Notes: generated from the sequence alone by a model not told the origin. Counted from the first letter of the stretch, positions 1 through 10,723 are shown. The stretch: 64,000 bases of DNA from Acinetobacter sp. WU_MDCI_Axc73 (GCF_025562455.1 NZ_JAHPRO010000008.1:62001-126000); one strand, 5' to 3'. Numbers and translations are program-made.

Positions 1-213
1 AAGATTGTGGGTGAGCCTGATCATACCGTTAAACCCTATGCTGCTGTTGTAGAGGAACTGTGTTATGAAGCGCAGGGTTTAATTCCAATGGCTGAAAAAA
101 CAGCGATGCTGTATTACTGTTATCGCGATAAATTTTATAACAAATTTGAAGATGAACTGATTCGTTCGCAATCAGTTAAAACACAAAATCTGGCGGCAGA
201 ATATAGCTCATGA
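1..213 (+). CDS. 3' end of an unidentified gene of a siderophore operon (partial)
   Basis: The reading frame is open from the first base of the window to a TGA at 211-213, so only about 70 C-terminal residues are visible. They contain no motif I can name with certainty. The stop overlaps the next start in an ATGA arrangement, so the gene is translationally coupled to a string that continues into a siderophore permease and a TonB receptor. By context it is probably the last biosynthetic enzyme of a citrate-hydroxamate siderophore cluster of the acinetoferrin or rhizobactin type, for example an IucA/IucC-like synthetase. That assignment is inference from neighbours. A GTG at 7 is an internal codon rather than a convincing start. 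Confidence 0.6.
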   Translation, partial: KIVGEPDHTVKPYAAVVEELCYEAQGLIPMAEKTAMLYYCYRDKFYNKFEDELIRSQSVKTQNLAAEYSS

Positions 214-599
214 GCTTAAGTAGTCATTATATCCAAATCCTTGATATGCAATTTTCAGGTCATGTGTCGAGTCAGGAGTTTGAAGATTGGCTGTCCCAAA
301 TACAGTTTTTTCTGGTTCAGGGCCGTGCTTTTGTCCTAATTATGCAAACTTTACCAGAGACTGAATTTCCCGAAGATTATCGGGAGATTCAATCACGTTG
401 GTACAAAAGCTATAAGTCACTTTTTTTTCAATATTGTTTGGGATTGGCTCGTATCGCACAGGATGAGGATGATCGTATTCGTCTGGATACACCAGCTTTG
501 CAGCAGGCTTGGCGAGTGCCTTATTTTGTAAGTTTATCTAAAAAAGATGCACTGGATTGGGCCGTGCAGAGGTCATTATGCAAGACGCAAATCACATGA
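210..599 (+). CDS. small conserved protein within siderophore operon
   Basis: A 129-residue soluble protein without signal peptide or membrane segment. I do not recognise its family. Its ATG at 210 overlaps the previous stop as ATGA, and its own end overlaps the start of the permease gene, so three genes are tightly coupled. It is rich in aromatic residues in its middle part (around residues 60-80). Conservation of position between the biosynthesis end and the transport genes suggests an accessory role in siderophore synthesis or release, but nothing in the sequence proves this. Confidence 0.6.
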   Translation: MSLSSHYIQILDMQFSGHVSSQEFEDWLSQIQFFLVQGRAFVLIMQTLPETEFPEDYREIQSRWYKSYKSLFFQYCLGLARIAQDEDDRIRLDTPALQQAWRVPYFVSLSKKDALDWAVQRSLCKTQIT

Positions 600-1825
600 C
601 AAATCAAAAACAAATAATAGGAGTTTCGGTATTGGGGCTGGGCGTAATTGTCATTTTATATCTAGCGCATGCTTTACCATTGTATTTTTACAATGTGGCA
701 TTGCCTGCCATTTTGAGACATCAAGGGATTGATCTACGCTGGATTGGGATGTTGTCACTGCTCTATATTCCGTGGGCTTTTAAATTTCTCTGGGCACCCG
801 TACTAGATCGTTTTTATCTAAAAAAACTGGGTAAACGAAAAACATGGTTGTTATTTACGCAACTTGCATTGGTTGCAGGAGTAATCATGCTCGCGATGAC
901 TCAGTTTAATTATGGTATCTCTATCTTTGTAATCATTGGTTTGTGGATTTCAACTTTTGCTGCTACTCAGGACATTGCGATTGATGGTTATACCGTAGAA
1001 ACGTTAGCTGAGTCTGAGTACCGTTTGGGCAGTATGGCACAAAGTATCGGTGTGGCTTTAGGCAGTATGATTGGTGGTGCGGCAACCTTATGGCTCTATC
1101 AACATTATGGCTGGCAAGTTGCCTTGCTGACTTTGGCGGCATTAACTGCGCTCACCATGATGGCCATATCGCAAATTAAAGAACGTCCACAGCAGACTAC
1201 ATTCAAACAACCGCCAAGTTTAAAAAATGCCTTTAAACGCCCAGAAATTCGTTGGGCTTTGTTACTGATCCTATGTTATCGCTTTGTTGAAGCACCTGCC
1301 ATGGCCATGCTCAATCCTATGCTGATAGATCAGCAATGGTCGCTGACTGAAATCGGGGTATTGATGTCGGTGTTCGGCGCATTAGTCGGATTATTGGCTG
1401 CGGTAACGGCGGCATTTTTACTCAAAAAATTAGCAGCAACCCAACTTTTGATATGGGCGGGTTGGTTAAGAACTTTTGTTTACGCCGTCATTGGCATAGC
1501 TATTTTACTCAGTTGGTTTGACGTCTGGCACGGCTTATTGGGTTTATTTGTGCTTGTCATTTTGGCGATTCGTTATATCGCCATGACAGCTCTCTATGCG
1601 TATTTCATGCAGAACAGTTCGAAACAGCAGGCGGGTACTGACTTTACCATCCTGGTGTGTTTTGAGTTGTTGGTTTATTTCTTAGGAGGTGCTTTTTCTG
1701 GCTTTTTAGCCAAAGGATTGGGGTATGGCAATTTTTATATCCTGCTTGCCATTGCTTCAGTTTTAAGTGTCATTTTGTCTCAGATGATTGTTAGAAAATC
1801 AAAAACGAACCCCACTATTATTTAG
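578..1825 (+). CDS. RhtX/FptX-type MFS siderophore permease
   Basis: An inner-membrane transporter of the major facilitator superfamily with about 12 hydrophobic segments. The first loop region has W-A-P-V-L-D-R followed by G-K-R-K-T-W, the pattern seen in the AmpG/RhtX/FptX branch. Members of that branch import intact ferric siderophores such as rhizobactin 1021 or pyochelin without an ABC transporter. I chose the ATG at 578 because AGAGG lies five bases upstream; a TTG at 557 and an ATG at 596 (overlapping the previous stop) are alternatives. It is followed after 8 bp by the outer membrane receptor, so the pair probably carries the siderophore through both membranes. Confidence 0.8.
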   Translation: MQDANHMTNQKQIIGVSVLGLGVIVILYLAHALPLYFYNVALPAILRHQGIDLRWIGMLSLLYIPWAFKFLWAPVLDRFYLKKLGKRKTWLLFTQLALVAGVIMLAMTQFNYGISIFVIIGLWISTFAATQDIAIDGYTVETLAESEYRLGSMAQSIGVALGSMIGGAATLWLYQHYGWQVALLTLAALTALTMMAISQIKERPQQTTFKQPPSLKNAFKRPEIRWALLLILCYRFVEAPAMAMLNPMLIDQQWSLTEIGVLMSVFGALVGLLAAVTAAFLLKKLAATQLLIWAGWLRTFVYAVIGIAILLSWFDVWHGLLGLFVLVILAIRYIAMTALYAYFMQNSSKQQAGTDFTILVCFELLVYFLGGAFSGFLAKGLGYGNFYILLAIASVLSVILSQMIVRKSKTNPTII

Positions 1826-1833
1826 GGATTATC

Positions 1834-4104
1834 ATGAAACATCGTTCATTTGCTACATCTATTACTGTATTAAGTCTTGCTGTAAGCGGTCAGCTTTATG
1901 CTGATACACAAGTATCGGGGGATACACAGCAGTCTGTAGAGACCACCAAACAGTTAGCACCAATCGTCACCACTGCGACACGTTCAGCACAAAGTATTGC
2001 TGAAATTGCGGGGACAGTGCAATCGATTGATCAAGCTCAAATTCAGCAACAAGCCGCGGCGGGTCGAAAAATTGCGGATATCTTGGCGCAACTGATTCCG
2101 TCATTGGGCGCGAGTAGTGGAACCACCAGTAACTATGGACAAACCATGCGCGGTCGCCAGATTCTGGTCATGATTGATGGTGTACCGCAAACTGGTTCGC
2201 GTGATTTGTCACGCCAGTTTAATAGTATCAGTCCAGATATGATTGAACGTGTCGAAGTAGTTTCAGGTGCAACCAGTATTTATGGATCTGGAGCGACAGG
2301 CGGTATTATTAATATCATTACCAAACGTGCCAGTGACAAGCCTTTAAGTTTTGAAACCAAACTAGGCGTGACTTCTGGCAATGATTTTAATCATGATGCT
2401 CTAGCCTATGAAGCCATGCAGAGTATGTCTTTTAATCAGGGCTCACTCAGTGGTTTTTTAGGCGCGACTTATACCAAACGTGGTGAAATTCAGGACAGTC
2501 ATGGCGATCGTATTGCGCCTGAACCGGCACAAACAGATCGTTCTGATACACAAACCATTGATGTCAATGGACGTATGACTTTTAAATTGACAGATCAGCA
2601 ATCCTTGAGTGTAGGCGCTCAGTATTATAATGATAAACAAGACAGTGACTATGGCCCAGATTATGGGAAAAATGTGGCGGTATTGTTTGGTGCCAAGCCA
2701 TCACTTAAAGCGGTGAAAGGTTTACAATTGGATGATCAGCCATTTACAGAGCGTTATGGGATCAATGCACAATACCGCAATGAAAATTTATTCGGTCAGA
2801 TATTAAATATTGAAACCTACTATCGAAATGAAAAAGCGCGTTTCTACCCGTTTGCCGCAGCCTATACTCGTGCAGCACCTGTCTATGCAGTTCTCCAATC
2901 TGAAAATGAATCCAAAGTGGCAGGTATTCGTGCCGCAATCGAGTCCAATCTAAATGTGGCGAATCGTAATTTAAAACTGACTTATGGGGTTGATTATGAT
3001 CACGAAGAAGGCAGTCAGGAAGCAGACCGTTATAACTTAAATACATTCATTGCTAGTAATGGTTTAAATATAAAATCCACCGGGACCAATATTGCTTATG
3101 GGCCAGAAGTAACCGTTGAAAATCTGGGTGCTTTTTTGCAGGGGGATTACACATTAACTGATCGTTTAAATGTGCAAGCGGGGATTCGCTATCAGCATAT
3201 TAAGAGTGACAGTGATGCCTTTTCACCGACAACAGAATTGCTCATTGCCGATGATCGCGCTTCAGCAGGTCAAAGCTATACCCCTGCGGTGATTGCGGCA
3301 GGTTCAGTCAAGCACAATGCTACGCTATTTAACATTGGTCCAGTATTTAAATTGACTGACCAACAGCAGATTTTTGCCAATTTTTCGCAAGGTTTCAGTT
3401 TACCTGATATGCAGCGCGTATTGCGTGATGTGCAGGCAGGATTTGTAGTGCAATCTAGCAATGTTGAACCAATTAAGGTCAACAGTTATGAGTTAGGCTG
3501 GCGTTTACAGGGCGATGAAGGTCTGAATTTAGGGGTAACAGGTTTTTATAATACCTCTGATAAAGTGGTTCAGTTTAAATCTGACCGTAGTGTCAATGTC
3601 GCAGATACAGATCAACGTATTTATGGTGCGGAAGCTAATGTCAGCGTTCCTGTACTTGAGCAATTTAGCATCGGCGGTACATTAGGTTATACCCGTGGTG
3701 AATTTAAAGATGCAAGCGGACAATGGCGTGAGCTGAATGCCTTACAAATTTCACCCATCAAAGGAACAGTTTTTGGTGAGTGGCAAGATGGTAATGGCAA
3801 TAGTTTAAGAGTCCAAACTCTTGCAATTAAGGGAACAGACAAGGCTTATAAAGATTCACTTCAAGCCGTTTATGATGCCAATGTCCAGCCTAATGCTGCG
3901 GCCAAAGTTAAAGGCTATGCGGTGATGGATGTAATCGCAAATGCTAAGGTTGGGCCAGGCACATTGGGCCTCGGGGTCTATAATGTCTGGAATACAGATT
4001 ACAAAACTGTGTATAGTCAAGCCGTTGTACCTGTTTATGGGGCGATTTCCAGCCTGCCAGCCCAAGGTCGTACTTATGGTCTGAGTTATAGCGTTAAATA
4101 TTAA
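1834..4104 (+). CDS. TonB-dependent siderophore receptor, IutA-like
   Basis: A 756-residue outer membrane receptor. Residues 1-23 form a signal peptide ending near LYA-D. A plug domain follows, with the segment I-E-R-V-E-V-V-S-G-A-T-S-I-Y-G-S-G-A-T-G (about residues 138-157), which is typical of hydroxamate-citrate receptors such as IutA and RhtA. The remainder is a beta barrel ending in a terminal aromatic strand, Y-S-V-K-Y. It has no N-terminal STN signalling domain, unlike the receptor at 38,324. GGGAT lies ahead of the ATG. As last gene of the operon it should bind the ferric siderophore and pass it to the RhtX-like permease; the exact ligand cannot be read from the sequence. Confidence 0.9.
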   Translation: MKHRSFATSITVLSLAVSGQLYADTQVSGDTQQSVETTKQLAPIVTTATRSAQSIAEIAGTVQSIDQAQIQQQAAAGRKIADILAQLIPSLGASSGTTSNYGQTMRGRQILVMIDGVPQTGSRDLSRQFNSISPDMIERVEVVSGATSIYGSGATGGIINIITKRASDKPLSFETKLGVTSGNDFNHDALAYEAMQSMSFNQGSLSGFLGATYTKRGEIQDSHGDRIAPEPAQTDRSDTQTIDVNGRMTFKLTDQQSLSVGAQYYNDKQDSDYGPDYGKNVAVLFGAKPSLKAVKGLQLDDQPFTERYGINAQYRNENLFGQILNIETYYRNEKARFYPFAAAYTRAAPVYAVLQSENESKVAGIRAAIESNLNVANRNLKLTYGVDYDHEEGSQEADRYNLNTFIASNGLNIKSTGTNIAYGPEVTVENLGAFLQGDYTLTDRLNVQAGIRYQHIKSDSDAFSPTTELLIADDRASAGQSYTPAVIAAGSVKHNATLFNIGPVFKLTDQQQIFANFSQGFSLPDMQRVLRDVQAGFVVQSSNVEPIKVNSYELGWRLQGDEGLNLGVTGFYNTSDKVVQFKSDRSVNVADTDQRIYGAEANVSVPVLEQFSIGGTLGYTRGEFKDASGQWRELNALQISPIKGTVFGEWQDGNGNSLRVQTLAIKGTDKAYKDSLQAVYDANVQPNAAAKVKGYAVMDVIANAKVGPGTLGLGVYNVWNTDYKTVYSQAVVPVYGAISSLPAQGRTYGLSYSVKY

Positions 4105-4146
4105 AAGGTTTTAAGACATTAAAATCTTAGGTCTAAAGTTTTAATG

Positions 4147-4180
4147 AAAAATCGAGTTGAGTCATTCACTCGATTTTTTT
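4147..4180 (+). terminator. Rho-independent terminator of siderophore operon
   Basis: An 11-bp stem AAAAATCGAGT / ACTCGATTTTT followed by further T residues lies 43 bp after the receptor stop. It closes the plus-strand siderophore operon. Confidence 0.85.
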
Positions 4181-4294
4181 ATGTAAAAGCTGCCGATCAT
4201 ATCAAGCAACGCAAAAGGATTAAGATGAGCCTAATGAAATATCCTAATAAGTCGAATGACCAAGATTTCTTAGCCAGAAGATCAATTTGATCAG

Positions 4295-4320
4295 AAAAAT
4301 AAGCCACCGAAGTGGCTTTT
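4295..4320 (-). terminator. Terminator of the macA-macB-OMF operon
   Basis: The stem AAGCCAC / GTGGCTT with a CGAA loop lies a few bases beyond the stop of the minus-strand outer membrane efflux gene. T-rich tracts flank both sides, so it may work in both directions. Confidence 0.8.
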
Positions 4321-4324
4321 TACT

Positions 4325-5728
4325 TCAAGGCAATTGTGATATCGGCGAACCACCCAATGCTTGCATCAAAGTCACATAAGCATTGTATTGATTCTGTTTG
4401 GTATTGACTAAACTTAATCTCGCTGCACGTGTCGTTTCTTGTTGATCTAGTAAGTTTTTCAACGCTACAGCACCATTGCGATAACGAACATCAGTTAAAC
4501 GCTCGGCTTTTTCAGCCAGTTCCAGATTCCGTTGTTGTAATTGGACTTGTTGATTTAACTCAGTACGTGCCGAAAGGGAATTTTCAACATCAGCAAATGC
4601 CTGATACAAAGTCTGACGGTATTGAATAATGGCTCTTTCATAATCCAATTGACTAATTGCAATATTCTTTTTCATATCATTATATTGCAAAAAAGGTAAG
4701 CTCAAACTAGCACCTAAAGTCAGAGCAGGATTTTTGATTAACTCAGTCAAAGAGGTACTACTTGAACCCAGATTTCCAGTTAAATTTATAGAGGGATAAT
4801 AACTCGCAGTAGTGGCGTCTTTACTTGCTAAACTTTCACGCAGGCGTAGTTCTGACGCTCTTAAATCAGGACGGCGCGATAATATATCCGCAGGCAAACC
4901 AGCAGCAATTTGCGGTAAATTGACTTGTGGCAGACGTTGTGGTTCCTGTAAGTTTAGTTGCTGTACAGGAATGTGCAGTAACACTGCTATTGCAGTACGC
5001 GTTTCGACCAGACTTTGCTGAATTTGACTCAAATTGGCTTTTTGACTTTGTACCGATTGCTCAGCTTGAGTCAGATCTAAACCTGAAACAGCGCCTGCTT
5101 TATATTGGCTATTCACTAAACTATATAGTTTTTCAGAAGTTGTCAGACTTTGTTTCGCCGTTGCTAGGCTTTCATTCAGATAAGCCAGTTGCCAGTAGAG
5201 TTTTGCAGTTGTCCCAATCAAGGTTTGAGCAGTCGCCTGCAAATCTTGTTCAGTGGCTAAAGCTTCCCATTTGGATGCTTCAGTCTGACGTGCCAATTTG
5301 CCAAATAGATCTAGTTCATAGCTGACACCTGCACTTAAAGATAAACCTTGTGAGCTGTCATCACCAGAATTAAGATCAATTCGGTGTCCCGCAGAAACCC
5401 CTGAACTGACTTGCGGACCTTGTTGATCGACTGCCAAACCTGCTTTTAAACGTGCTTGTTGAATTGCAATTCCTGCAAAAGCCAAGTCTGTATTTTTGGC
5501 AATGACTTGATCGACCAGTTGATCCAATTGTGGATCACCAAACAATGTCCACCAATGATCTGCATACCGGTCAAAAGCTGTATTTTTAGTAGCTTGATCA
5601 TATTGGAACTGTTGTGGTGTTTGCACGGTCGGTGTCTGATATGGTGTTTTAACAACAGCAGCACAACCAACGAGGGTAGATGAAGCAATGATGAGAGCAT
5701 ATAAAGGGGTTAATTTAGATAATGACAT
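4325..5728 (-). CDS. Outer membrane efflux lipoprotein, NodT/TolC-like
   Basis: Encodes the outer membrane channel of a tripartite efflux pump. The start is the ATG at 5728: it follows AGGAAG and gives an N-terminus with a lipoprotein signal ending L-V-G-C (Cys 22). The longer open frame upstream would bury this signal. Two repeated OEP domains follow, rich in Q, L and A, with the characteristic G-L-P-A-D-I-L-S-R-R-P-D-L motif in the middle, diagnostic of NodT-type factors. It lies 11 bp after macB and is the last gene of the operon, so it most likely serves as dedicated exit duct for MacAB. Length is about 467 residues, normal for the family. Confidence 0.9.
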   Translation of the reverse strand: MSLSKLTPLYALIIASSTLVGCAAVVKTPYQTPTVQTPQQFQYDQATKNTAFDRYADHWWTLFGDPQLDQLVDQVIAKNTDLAFAGIAIQQARLKAGLAVDQQGPQVSSGVSAGHRIDLNSGDDSSQGLSLSAGVSYELDLFGKLARQTEASKWEALATEQDLQATAQTLIGTTAKLYWQLAYLNESLATAKQSLTTSEKLYSLVNSQYKAGAVSGLDLTQAEQSVQSQKANLSQIQQSLVETRTAIAVLLHIPVQQLNLQEPQRLPQVNLPQIAAGLPADILSRRPDLRASELRLRESLASKDATTASYYPSINLTGNLGSSSTSLTELIKNPALTLGASLSLPFLQYNDMKKNIAISQLDYERAIIQYRQTLYQAFADVENSLSARTELNQQVQLQQRNLELAEKAERLTDVRYRNGAVALKNLLDQQETTRAARLSLVNTKQNQYNAYVTLMQALGGSPISQLP

Positions 5729-5739
5729 AATGCTTCCTA

Positions 5740-7731
5740 TTATTCTCTTGCCAATGCTGCAACAGGATCGAGTTTTGCGGCATTCTTTGCAGGTAAAAAT
5801 CCAAAAACCACACCAATAAGCGTAGAACATACAAATGCTGCAATAATGGAAGTGGTCGAATAAGCAACAGCAAAGTTCCCCGCAGCGACTTTATTAATCA
5901 GTTGTCCTAAACCCAGTGATAAAAGCACGCCAAGTACACCACCAATTAAACACACCAAAATGGCTTCAATTAAAAACTGCTGTAAAATATCACTTTGTCG
6001 TGCACCAACTGCCATACGAACCCCGATTTCCTGAGTACGTTCTGTCACGGATACCAACATAATATTCATCACGCCGATCCCTCCGACCACCAGCGAAATC
6101 ACAGCAATTGCGGAGACTAAGAGCGTCATGGTACTGGTCGTTTTTTCAATCGTTTGGCGAATACTGTCACTGTTCATGGTGAAAATATCTTGTTGACCAT
6201 GTCTTAAGGTTAACAAGTTCACAATGGCATTTTCCGCTGCGCTAGTAGAGTATTGATCATTAATTCGCACAATGATATTACGCACATTGGCTTGGCCTAA
6301 CATACGACTCATGACTGTGGTGTAGGGCATATAAACATTGAGCGTATCATCTGAGCCCATTGCACTGGTTTGCGGTTCTACAATTCCAATAATACGTGCA
6401 GGCACACTTCCAAGTAAGACTACTTGCCCAATTGGATTGCTGCCATCAGCAAAAAATTGTTTTTGGGTATTGGTGTCAATCACGACATCTTGTGTACGAT
6501 CACGCACACTACGTCCATCAAAGCTTTGCCCATCTTTAAAGGTTAAGCCTTTCACATCAAAATAGTCATTGCCCACACCATTAATGGTCGCGTTGGCTTC
6601 ATTCTCCTGATAACGAATGGTCTTAGATGTACTGACTATCGGCGTAACCGCACTAACATAAGGCTGTGTTGCCAAGGCATCTGCATCGGCGGGAACCAGT
6701 GTTTTAAAATTAGCTGTTTTAGAGTTATCGCCAAAACCACGGCCCTGAAATACAGTAATGGTATTGGTGCCCAAACTACTAATATTTTCCAGAATTTGCT
6801 TTTGCGAACCGTTGCCCAGAGCAACCACTGTGACCACTGACGCAATCCCGATGATAATGCCGAGCATGGTCAAAAAAGTACGCATACGATGTGCATTCAT
6901 GGACAATAATGCCATTTGGAATGCTTCTGAAAGTCGATCAAGTGCAGAACGTAAGGCTGAAACACTTTTGCCTTTGGTTTTTTTATTGGCAAGCGCGGGT
7001 GCTGCATCTGGATCAGAATTTAATTCAGTTTCATACTCAGGTACGTTGGCTCGATCCGCAACAATTTCACCATCACTGATTTCAATAATCCGTGTGGCAT
7101 TTTTGGCAATTTGCATGTCATGGGTAACAATAATAACCGTATGACCCGCAGCATTGAGTTCGCGTAAAATTCGCATCACTTCAACACCGCTATGTGAATC
7201 AAGCGCACCAGTGGGCTCATCAGCAAGAATGACATCACCACCATTCATCAACGCGCGAGCAATGGACACGCGTTGTTGTTGACCACCAGATAATTGACTT
7301 GGACGATTTTGGGTTTTACTGCCTAAGCCCAGTTCTGTGAGTAAAGCGGTGGCACGCTGTTTTCGTTCTGTAGGGTTTACACCGGCATATACGGCAGGCA
7401 CTTCCACATTACCCTCAGCCGTTAAATCGCCCAGTAGATGGTAACGCTGGAAAATAAATCCAAAATATTCACGGCGTAACTTTGCCAGATCATCTGGTTC
7501 AAGTTTGCCTGTTTCTTGTCCTCTGACTTTATAGCTACCACTGGTCGGTCGATCCAGACAACCTAAAATATTCATTAGGGTTGATTTGCCTGAACCAGAT
7601 TGACCGACAATCGCAACTAACTCACCTTCATAAATCGTGAGGTTGATGTCTTTTAATATCTGAACGGTGCTATCGCCAGCAGGGAACTCTCGTACCAGAT
7701 TGCTGACTTCAAGCAAAGCTTGTTGAGTCAT
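5740..7731 (-). CDS. macB: MacB macrolide/peptide exporter, ATPase-permease
   Basis: A 663-residue fusion of an ABC ATPase and a four-helix MacB/FtsX permease. Visible motifs are Walker [10 protein letters not shown] (about residues 42-50), signature L-S-G-G-Q-Q-Q-R, and Walker B V-I-L-A-D-E-P with the following T-G-A-L-D. The permease half begins with a membrane segment near residue 285, then a large periplasmic domain, then three C-terminal membrane segments with the [20 protein letters not shown] motif. MacB drives export of macrolides, lipopeptides or heme precursors together with MacA and an outer membrane channel. The start lies 2 bp from the macA stop. Confidence 0.95.
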   Translation of the reverse strand: MTQQALLEVSNLVREFPAGDSTVQILKDINLTIYEGELVAIVGQSGSGKSTLMNILGCLDRPTSGSYKVRGQETGKLEPDDLAKLRREYFGFIFQRYHLLGDLTAEGNVEVPAVYAGVNPTERKQRATALLTELGLGSKTQNRPSQLSGGQQQRVSIARALMNGGDVILADEPTGALDSHSGVEVMRILRELNAAGHTVIIVTHDMQIAKNATRIIEISDGEIVADRANVPEYETELNSDPDAAPALANKKTKGKSVSALRSALDRLSEAFQMALLSMNAHRMRTFLTMLGIIIGIASVVTVVALGNGSQKQILENISSLGTNTITVFQGRGFGDNSKTANFKTLVPADADALATQPYVSAVTPIVSTSKTIRYQENEANATINGVGNDYFDVKGLTFKDGQSFDGRSVRDRTQDVVIDTNTQKQFFADGSNPIGQVVLLGSVPARIIGIVEPQTSAMGSDDTLNVYMPYTTVMSRMLGQANVRNIIVRINDQYSTSAAENAIVNLLTLRHGQQDIFTMNSDSIRQTIEKTTSTMTLLVSAIAVISLVVGGIGVMNIMLVSVTERTQEIGVRMAVGARQSDILQQFLIEAILVCLIGGVLGVLLSLGLGQLINKVAAGNFAVAYSTTSIIAAFVCSTLIGVVFGFLPAKNAAKLDPVAALARE

Positions 7732-7733
7732 GC

Positions 7734-9080
7734 TTACATTCCCATAGGTCCACGACGACGATTACCACTATTGGCAGAAGCGGCTGAAGTATCAGCGCTA
7801 TCGGCAATAATGACCTGATCACCTTGTTTTAAGCCTGCAAGGACTTGAGCATTGACACGGTTGTTAATACCAATCAGCACTTGTTTCGGTTGAGCAGAAC
7901 CATCTGCTTGTAAAACACGTACTACACTTAGACTGGCTTTACCATCTGTAATAGCCTGCTTTTGTTCAGCACTTAGATTTAGGCGTTCCAAGCGCGGCGT
8001 ATTAGAATCTTTCTCTCGTTTTTGTCCAGCATTCGGGGTTGATGTTCCTGTCGTTTGCTGGTGATGACGATTTTGAGCACCTGCTGGACGGCTAGATAAT
8101 GCTGAAGAGGGTACTAATAATGCATTTTTTACCGAGTCCAGTACGATATAAACCTGAGCCGTCATATCAATACGTAATTTGCCATCTTCATTGGGAACAT
8201 CAAATAAAGCATTATAGTAAATGGCACTATTACTGTTTGAGCTTGAAGAACTTGATGAGTTGTTTGATTCACTCGAAATAGAGTCTGGCGCAGGTTCAAT
8301 TTGACGTAAAGTCGCATAGCGTTTTTTATCATCACCCAGTGTCGTGAAATAGACTTGCTGCCCTTTCTCCACCTTCATAATGTCTGCTTCACTGACTTGT
8401 GCTTTGATGGTCATATTTTGCAGTTTGGCAATTTTAACAATGGTCGGCGCAGACTGATTGGCGTTTACGGTTTGACCTTCTTCGGTCACGATCGCAACCA
8501 CTGTACCATCTGTTGGTGCAACAATTCGGGTATAGCCAATATTGGTCTGAGCTGTGGAACGAGTCACTTTAGCTGATTCAATCTGGGCATCGAGTGCTTT
8601 AATTTGCGCCTGCGCTGTTTTATACGCCGCTTCTGCCGACTCTAACTCAGCTTTTGATGTGGCATCTTGCGTATACATTTGTTGTTGTCGACGAAATTCT
8701 AGTTGCTTTTCATTCAGGTTCGCTTCTTGCTGTAAGCGTTGCGCTTCTAAATTTTTGATATTGGCATCGGCGGTTTTTAAACTATTTTCTTGAGTGGTTG
8801 AATCAATTTGGGCAATGAGTTGCCCTTGCTTTACTTCATCGCCCAATTGCACAAACATTTTTTTGACCTGACCCGATACCTGTGCACCGACACTAATCAG
8901 TCGAGTGGCATCCAGTGTACCTGTCGCCAATACAGTATTTTCCAGATCGCCGCGTGAAACTGTTTCGGTAATATACTGTGGTTGTTGCTGTTTGGGTTTG
9001 AGAAAAGTCCATGCGAGTACCGCAATAATTGCGACACACACCACCGCAATGATCATTTTAGAGGCTTTTATTTTTGGCAT
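7734..9080 (-). CDS. macA: MacA periplasmic adaptor of the efflux pump
   Basis: A 448-residue membrane fusion protein. It has an N-terminal membrane anchor (about residues 9-27), then a biotinyl-lipoyl half motif around [17 protein letters not shown] long coiled-coil hairpin rich in Q, E and A follows (residues 95-180), then the second lipoyl half and beta barrel. A serine/asparagine-rich low-complexity insert (about residues 268-282) and a disordered C-terminal extension are somewhat longer than in E. coli MacA. It is first gene of the macA-macB-outer membrane channel operon and links the pump to the exit duct. Confidence 0.93.
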   Translation of the reverse strand: MPKIKASKMIIAVVCVAIIAVLAWTFLKPKQQQPQYITETVSRGDLENTVLATGTLDATRLISVGAQVSGQVKKMFVQLGDEVKQGQLIAQIDSTTQENSLKTADANIKNLEAQRLQQEANLNEKQLEFRRQQQMYTQDATSKAELESAEAAYKTAQAQIKALDAQIESAKVTRSTAQTNIGYTRIVAPTDGTVVAIVTEEGQTVNANQSAPTIVKIAKLQNMTIKAQVSEADIMKVEKGQQVYFTTLGDDKKRYATLRQIEPAPDSISSESNNSSSSSSSNSNSAIYYNALFDVPNEDGKLRIDMTAQVYIVLDSVKNALLVPSSALSSRPAGAQNRHHQQTTGTSTPNAGQKREKDSNTPRLERLNLSAEQKQAITDGKASLSVVRVLQADGSAQPKQVLIGINNRVNAQVLAGLKQGDQVIIADSADTSAASANSGNRRRGPMGM

Positions 9081-9182
9081 AGCAATATCTGGAGTTAGAT
9101 GTAATTTGGCACTAGTATAAAAGTGAATTAAGGATAAAACGTGAATATTTTTATTGATTTAATGCAATAATGCGGAATAGCT

Positions 9183-10172
9183 TTAAACGAGAAACAAAGT
9201 TTTTCCACAGAGTTCAGCAATACCTTGTTGAATCAGATGTTCTGGATTTTCTTGCGACATGCCTTTGATTGAAGCATCAACTTTTAATAACAAGCTAGGC
9301 CAGTTTAAAAATTGTTGTGGATGTAAACGGCGTAGTGCTTGTTGATAGAGTGAAACTTTGGTTTTCCAGATACCTAACTGTAACGCATTTTGCGGTTGTT
9401 CAAATAGCTGCATTAAAAGTCGCATTTCTTTACTGAGTGTCCATAAGATCAAACTGTGTGGCTCACCTGATGCGACCAAATATTGAAAAATCTTAATGGA
9501 TTGTGCAAGATTGCCTTCAAGCAAAGCGTCACTTAAATCATAAGTGGTATAGCGAGATTGGTCTTGTAAACAGGCATAGAGCTGTTCAATTTGAATCAGA
9601 GAGTGCTCAGGAAACGTATCATTTACCCGCATTAAACTATTTTTTGCAGCTAATAAATTATGCTCATGGTGTTGCATCAGCCATGCCCAAGCATCCGAAT
9701 CCAGTTGAATTCCCAATTTCTCAGCTTCAATAGTTAATATACGCTGACGATCTTGAGGGTAGGTCGCTGTTAAAGCAACCACCACACCATTGGCTTCAAC
9801 CGTTTGAAAAAATGCCGACTTTAAGCTTGAACTATCTTGTTTAGGTAAAACAATCAGTAAGAGATTGGATTCATTATGTTGTAAATAACTTTTGAGTTGT
9901 TTGAGTCCATTAGCATCAGGTTTAATATTGCCATGCACTTCAATGGCAAGTTGCTGTGAAAATAAAGAAAGACTATTTAATGCATTAAAAACGTTTTTCC
10001 AGTCATTTACACTACTGATGTCATAACGCTGACGTTCAATATTTTGTTGCTGCCAACTTTTGCGAAAATGATCCAGTAAATTTTGCTCAAGCAAAGGCTC
10101 TTGACCGTGCAAAATCCATGCGCCACGCGCTTCTGAGGCGCGTTTTAACGCTTGCAAATAGTCCAGTTTCAT
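9183..10172 (-). CDS. holA: DNA polymerase III delta subunit
   Basis: A 329-residue protein with the start of the delta-subunit fold (G-A-W-I-L-H-G-Q-E-P-L-L near residues 17-28) and the typical clamp-loader arrangement without a functional Walker A lysine. Delta opens the beta sliding clamp so that it can be loaded onto primed DNA. It lies 23 bp downstream of lptE on the same strand, the usual lptE-holA pairing after leuS in gammaproteobacteria. Length is close to the family norm (about 340). Confidence 0.92.
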   Translation of the reverse strand: MKLDYLQALKRASEARGAWILHGQEPLLEQNLLDHFRKSWQQQNIERQRYDISSVNDWKNVFNALNSLSLFSQQLAIEVHGNIKPDANGLKQLKSYLQHNESNLLLIVLPKQDSSSLKSAFFQTVEANGVVVALTATYPQDRQRILTIEAEKLGIQLDSDAWAWLMQHHEHNLLAAKNSLMRVNDTFPEHSLIQIEQLYACLQDQSRYTTYDLSDALLEGNLAQSIKIFQYLVASGEPHSLILWTLSKEMRLLMQLFEQPQNALQLGIWKTKVSLYQQALRRLHPQQFLNWPSLLLKVDASIKGMSQENPEHLIQQGIAELCGKTLFLV

Positions 10173-10195
10173 AATCGATCAATACAAAGATACAT

Positions 10196-10723
10196 TTAGT
10201 TGGATGTACTTTGTGGCGTGACTTTAGGTAAACGGTTGGCAGAAATCTGACGTGCAATTTGCTGAGCAATATCATCAATCACAATACGATCCAGATAAGT
10301 CTCTTCCTGATTTTCGGTATTAACCGTAGCTAAATCATATTGATAACTACGTGCTGCGGTTAAAGTACGTGGTGCAGTAATCGGATTGCCTTGATGATCT
10401 TCGATCTGAAAAGTGACAGTTAAACGCAATAAAACTTCGGTAAGTTTTCCATTAAGGAGTTGACGACGTGGTGTGTAATCAAGCACTCGCAGCGTATAGG
10501 CATCGTTGGCATTGCTCAGTTGAACACCACTGGCAGCCAAATAAACACTCAGTTGTTTTTCCAGTTCATCGGTATTTTTAGGTAAAGCAAGATTGAGCTT
10601 TTGATAAGCTAACGGTGCGGCAGTTGGATTGGTTCCTTTTAAATAAAAACCACCACAGCCCACCAAGCCTGCACTTAGACCTAAAGTTAATACAACTGCT
10701 GCAACACGTTGAACTAAATGCAT
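10196..10723 (-). CDS. lptE: LPS-assembly lipoprotein LptE
   Basis: A 175-residue lipoprotein with signal peptide ending L-V-G-C (Cys 23). The mature part has the LptE pattern: an early Y-L-K-G, the segment A-Y-Q-K-L-N-L-A-L-P, and a later R-R-Q-L-L-N-G-K stretch. LptE plugs the LptD barrel and helps deliver lipopolysaccharide or lipooligosaccharide to the outer leaflet. It sits between leuS and holA on the minus strand, the conserved neighbourhood for this gene. Confidence 0.92.
   Translation of the reverse strand: MHLVQRVAAVVLTLGLSAGLVGCGGFYLKGTNPTAAPLAYQKLNLALPKNTDELEKQLSVYLAASGVQLSNANDAYTLRVLDYTPRRQLLNGKLTEVLLRLTVTFQIEDHQGNPITAPRTLTAARSYQYDLATVNTENQEETYLDRIVIDDIAQQIARQISANRLPKVTPQSTSN

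Noticed and set aside
2762..3046. 94-codon open frame on the minus strand inside the TonB receptor gene
   Set aside because: It lies wholly opposite a strongly supported receptor gene, has no ribosome site and no recognisable sequence.
4927..5325. 132-codon plus-strand frame opposite the outer membrane efflux gene
   Set aside because: Fully antisense to a conserved NodT-type gene and without similarity to anything known.
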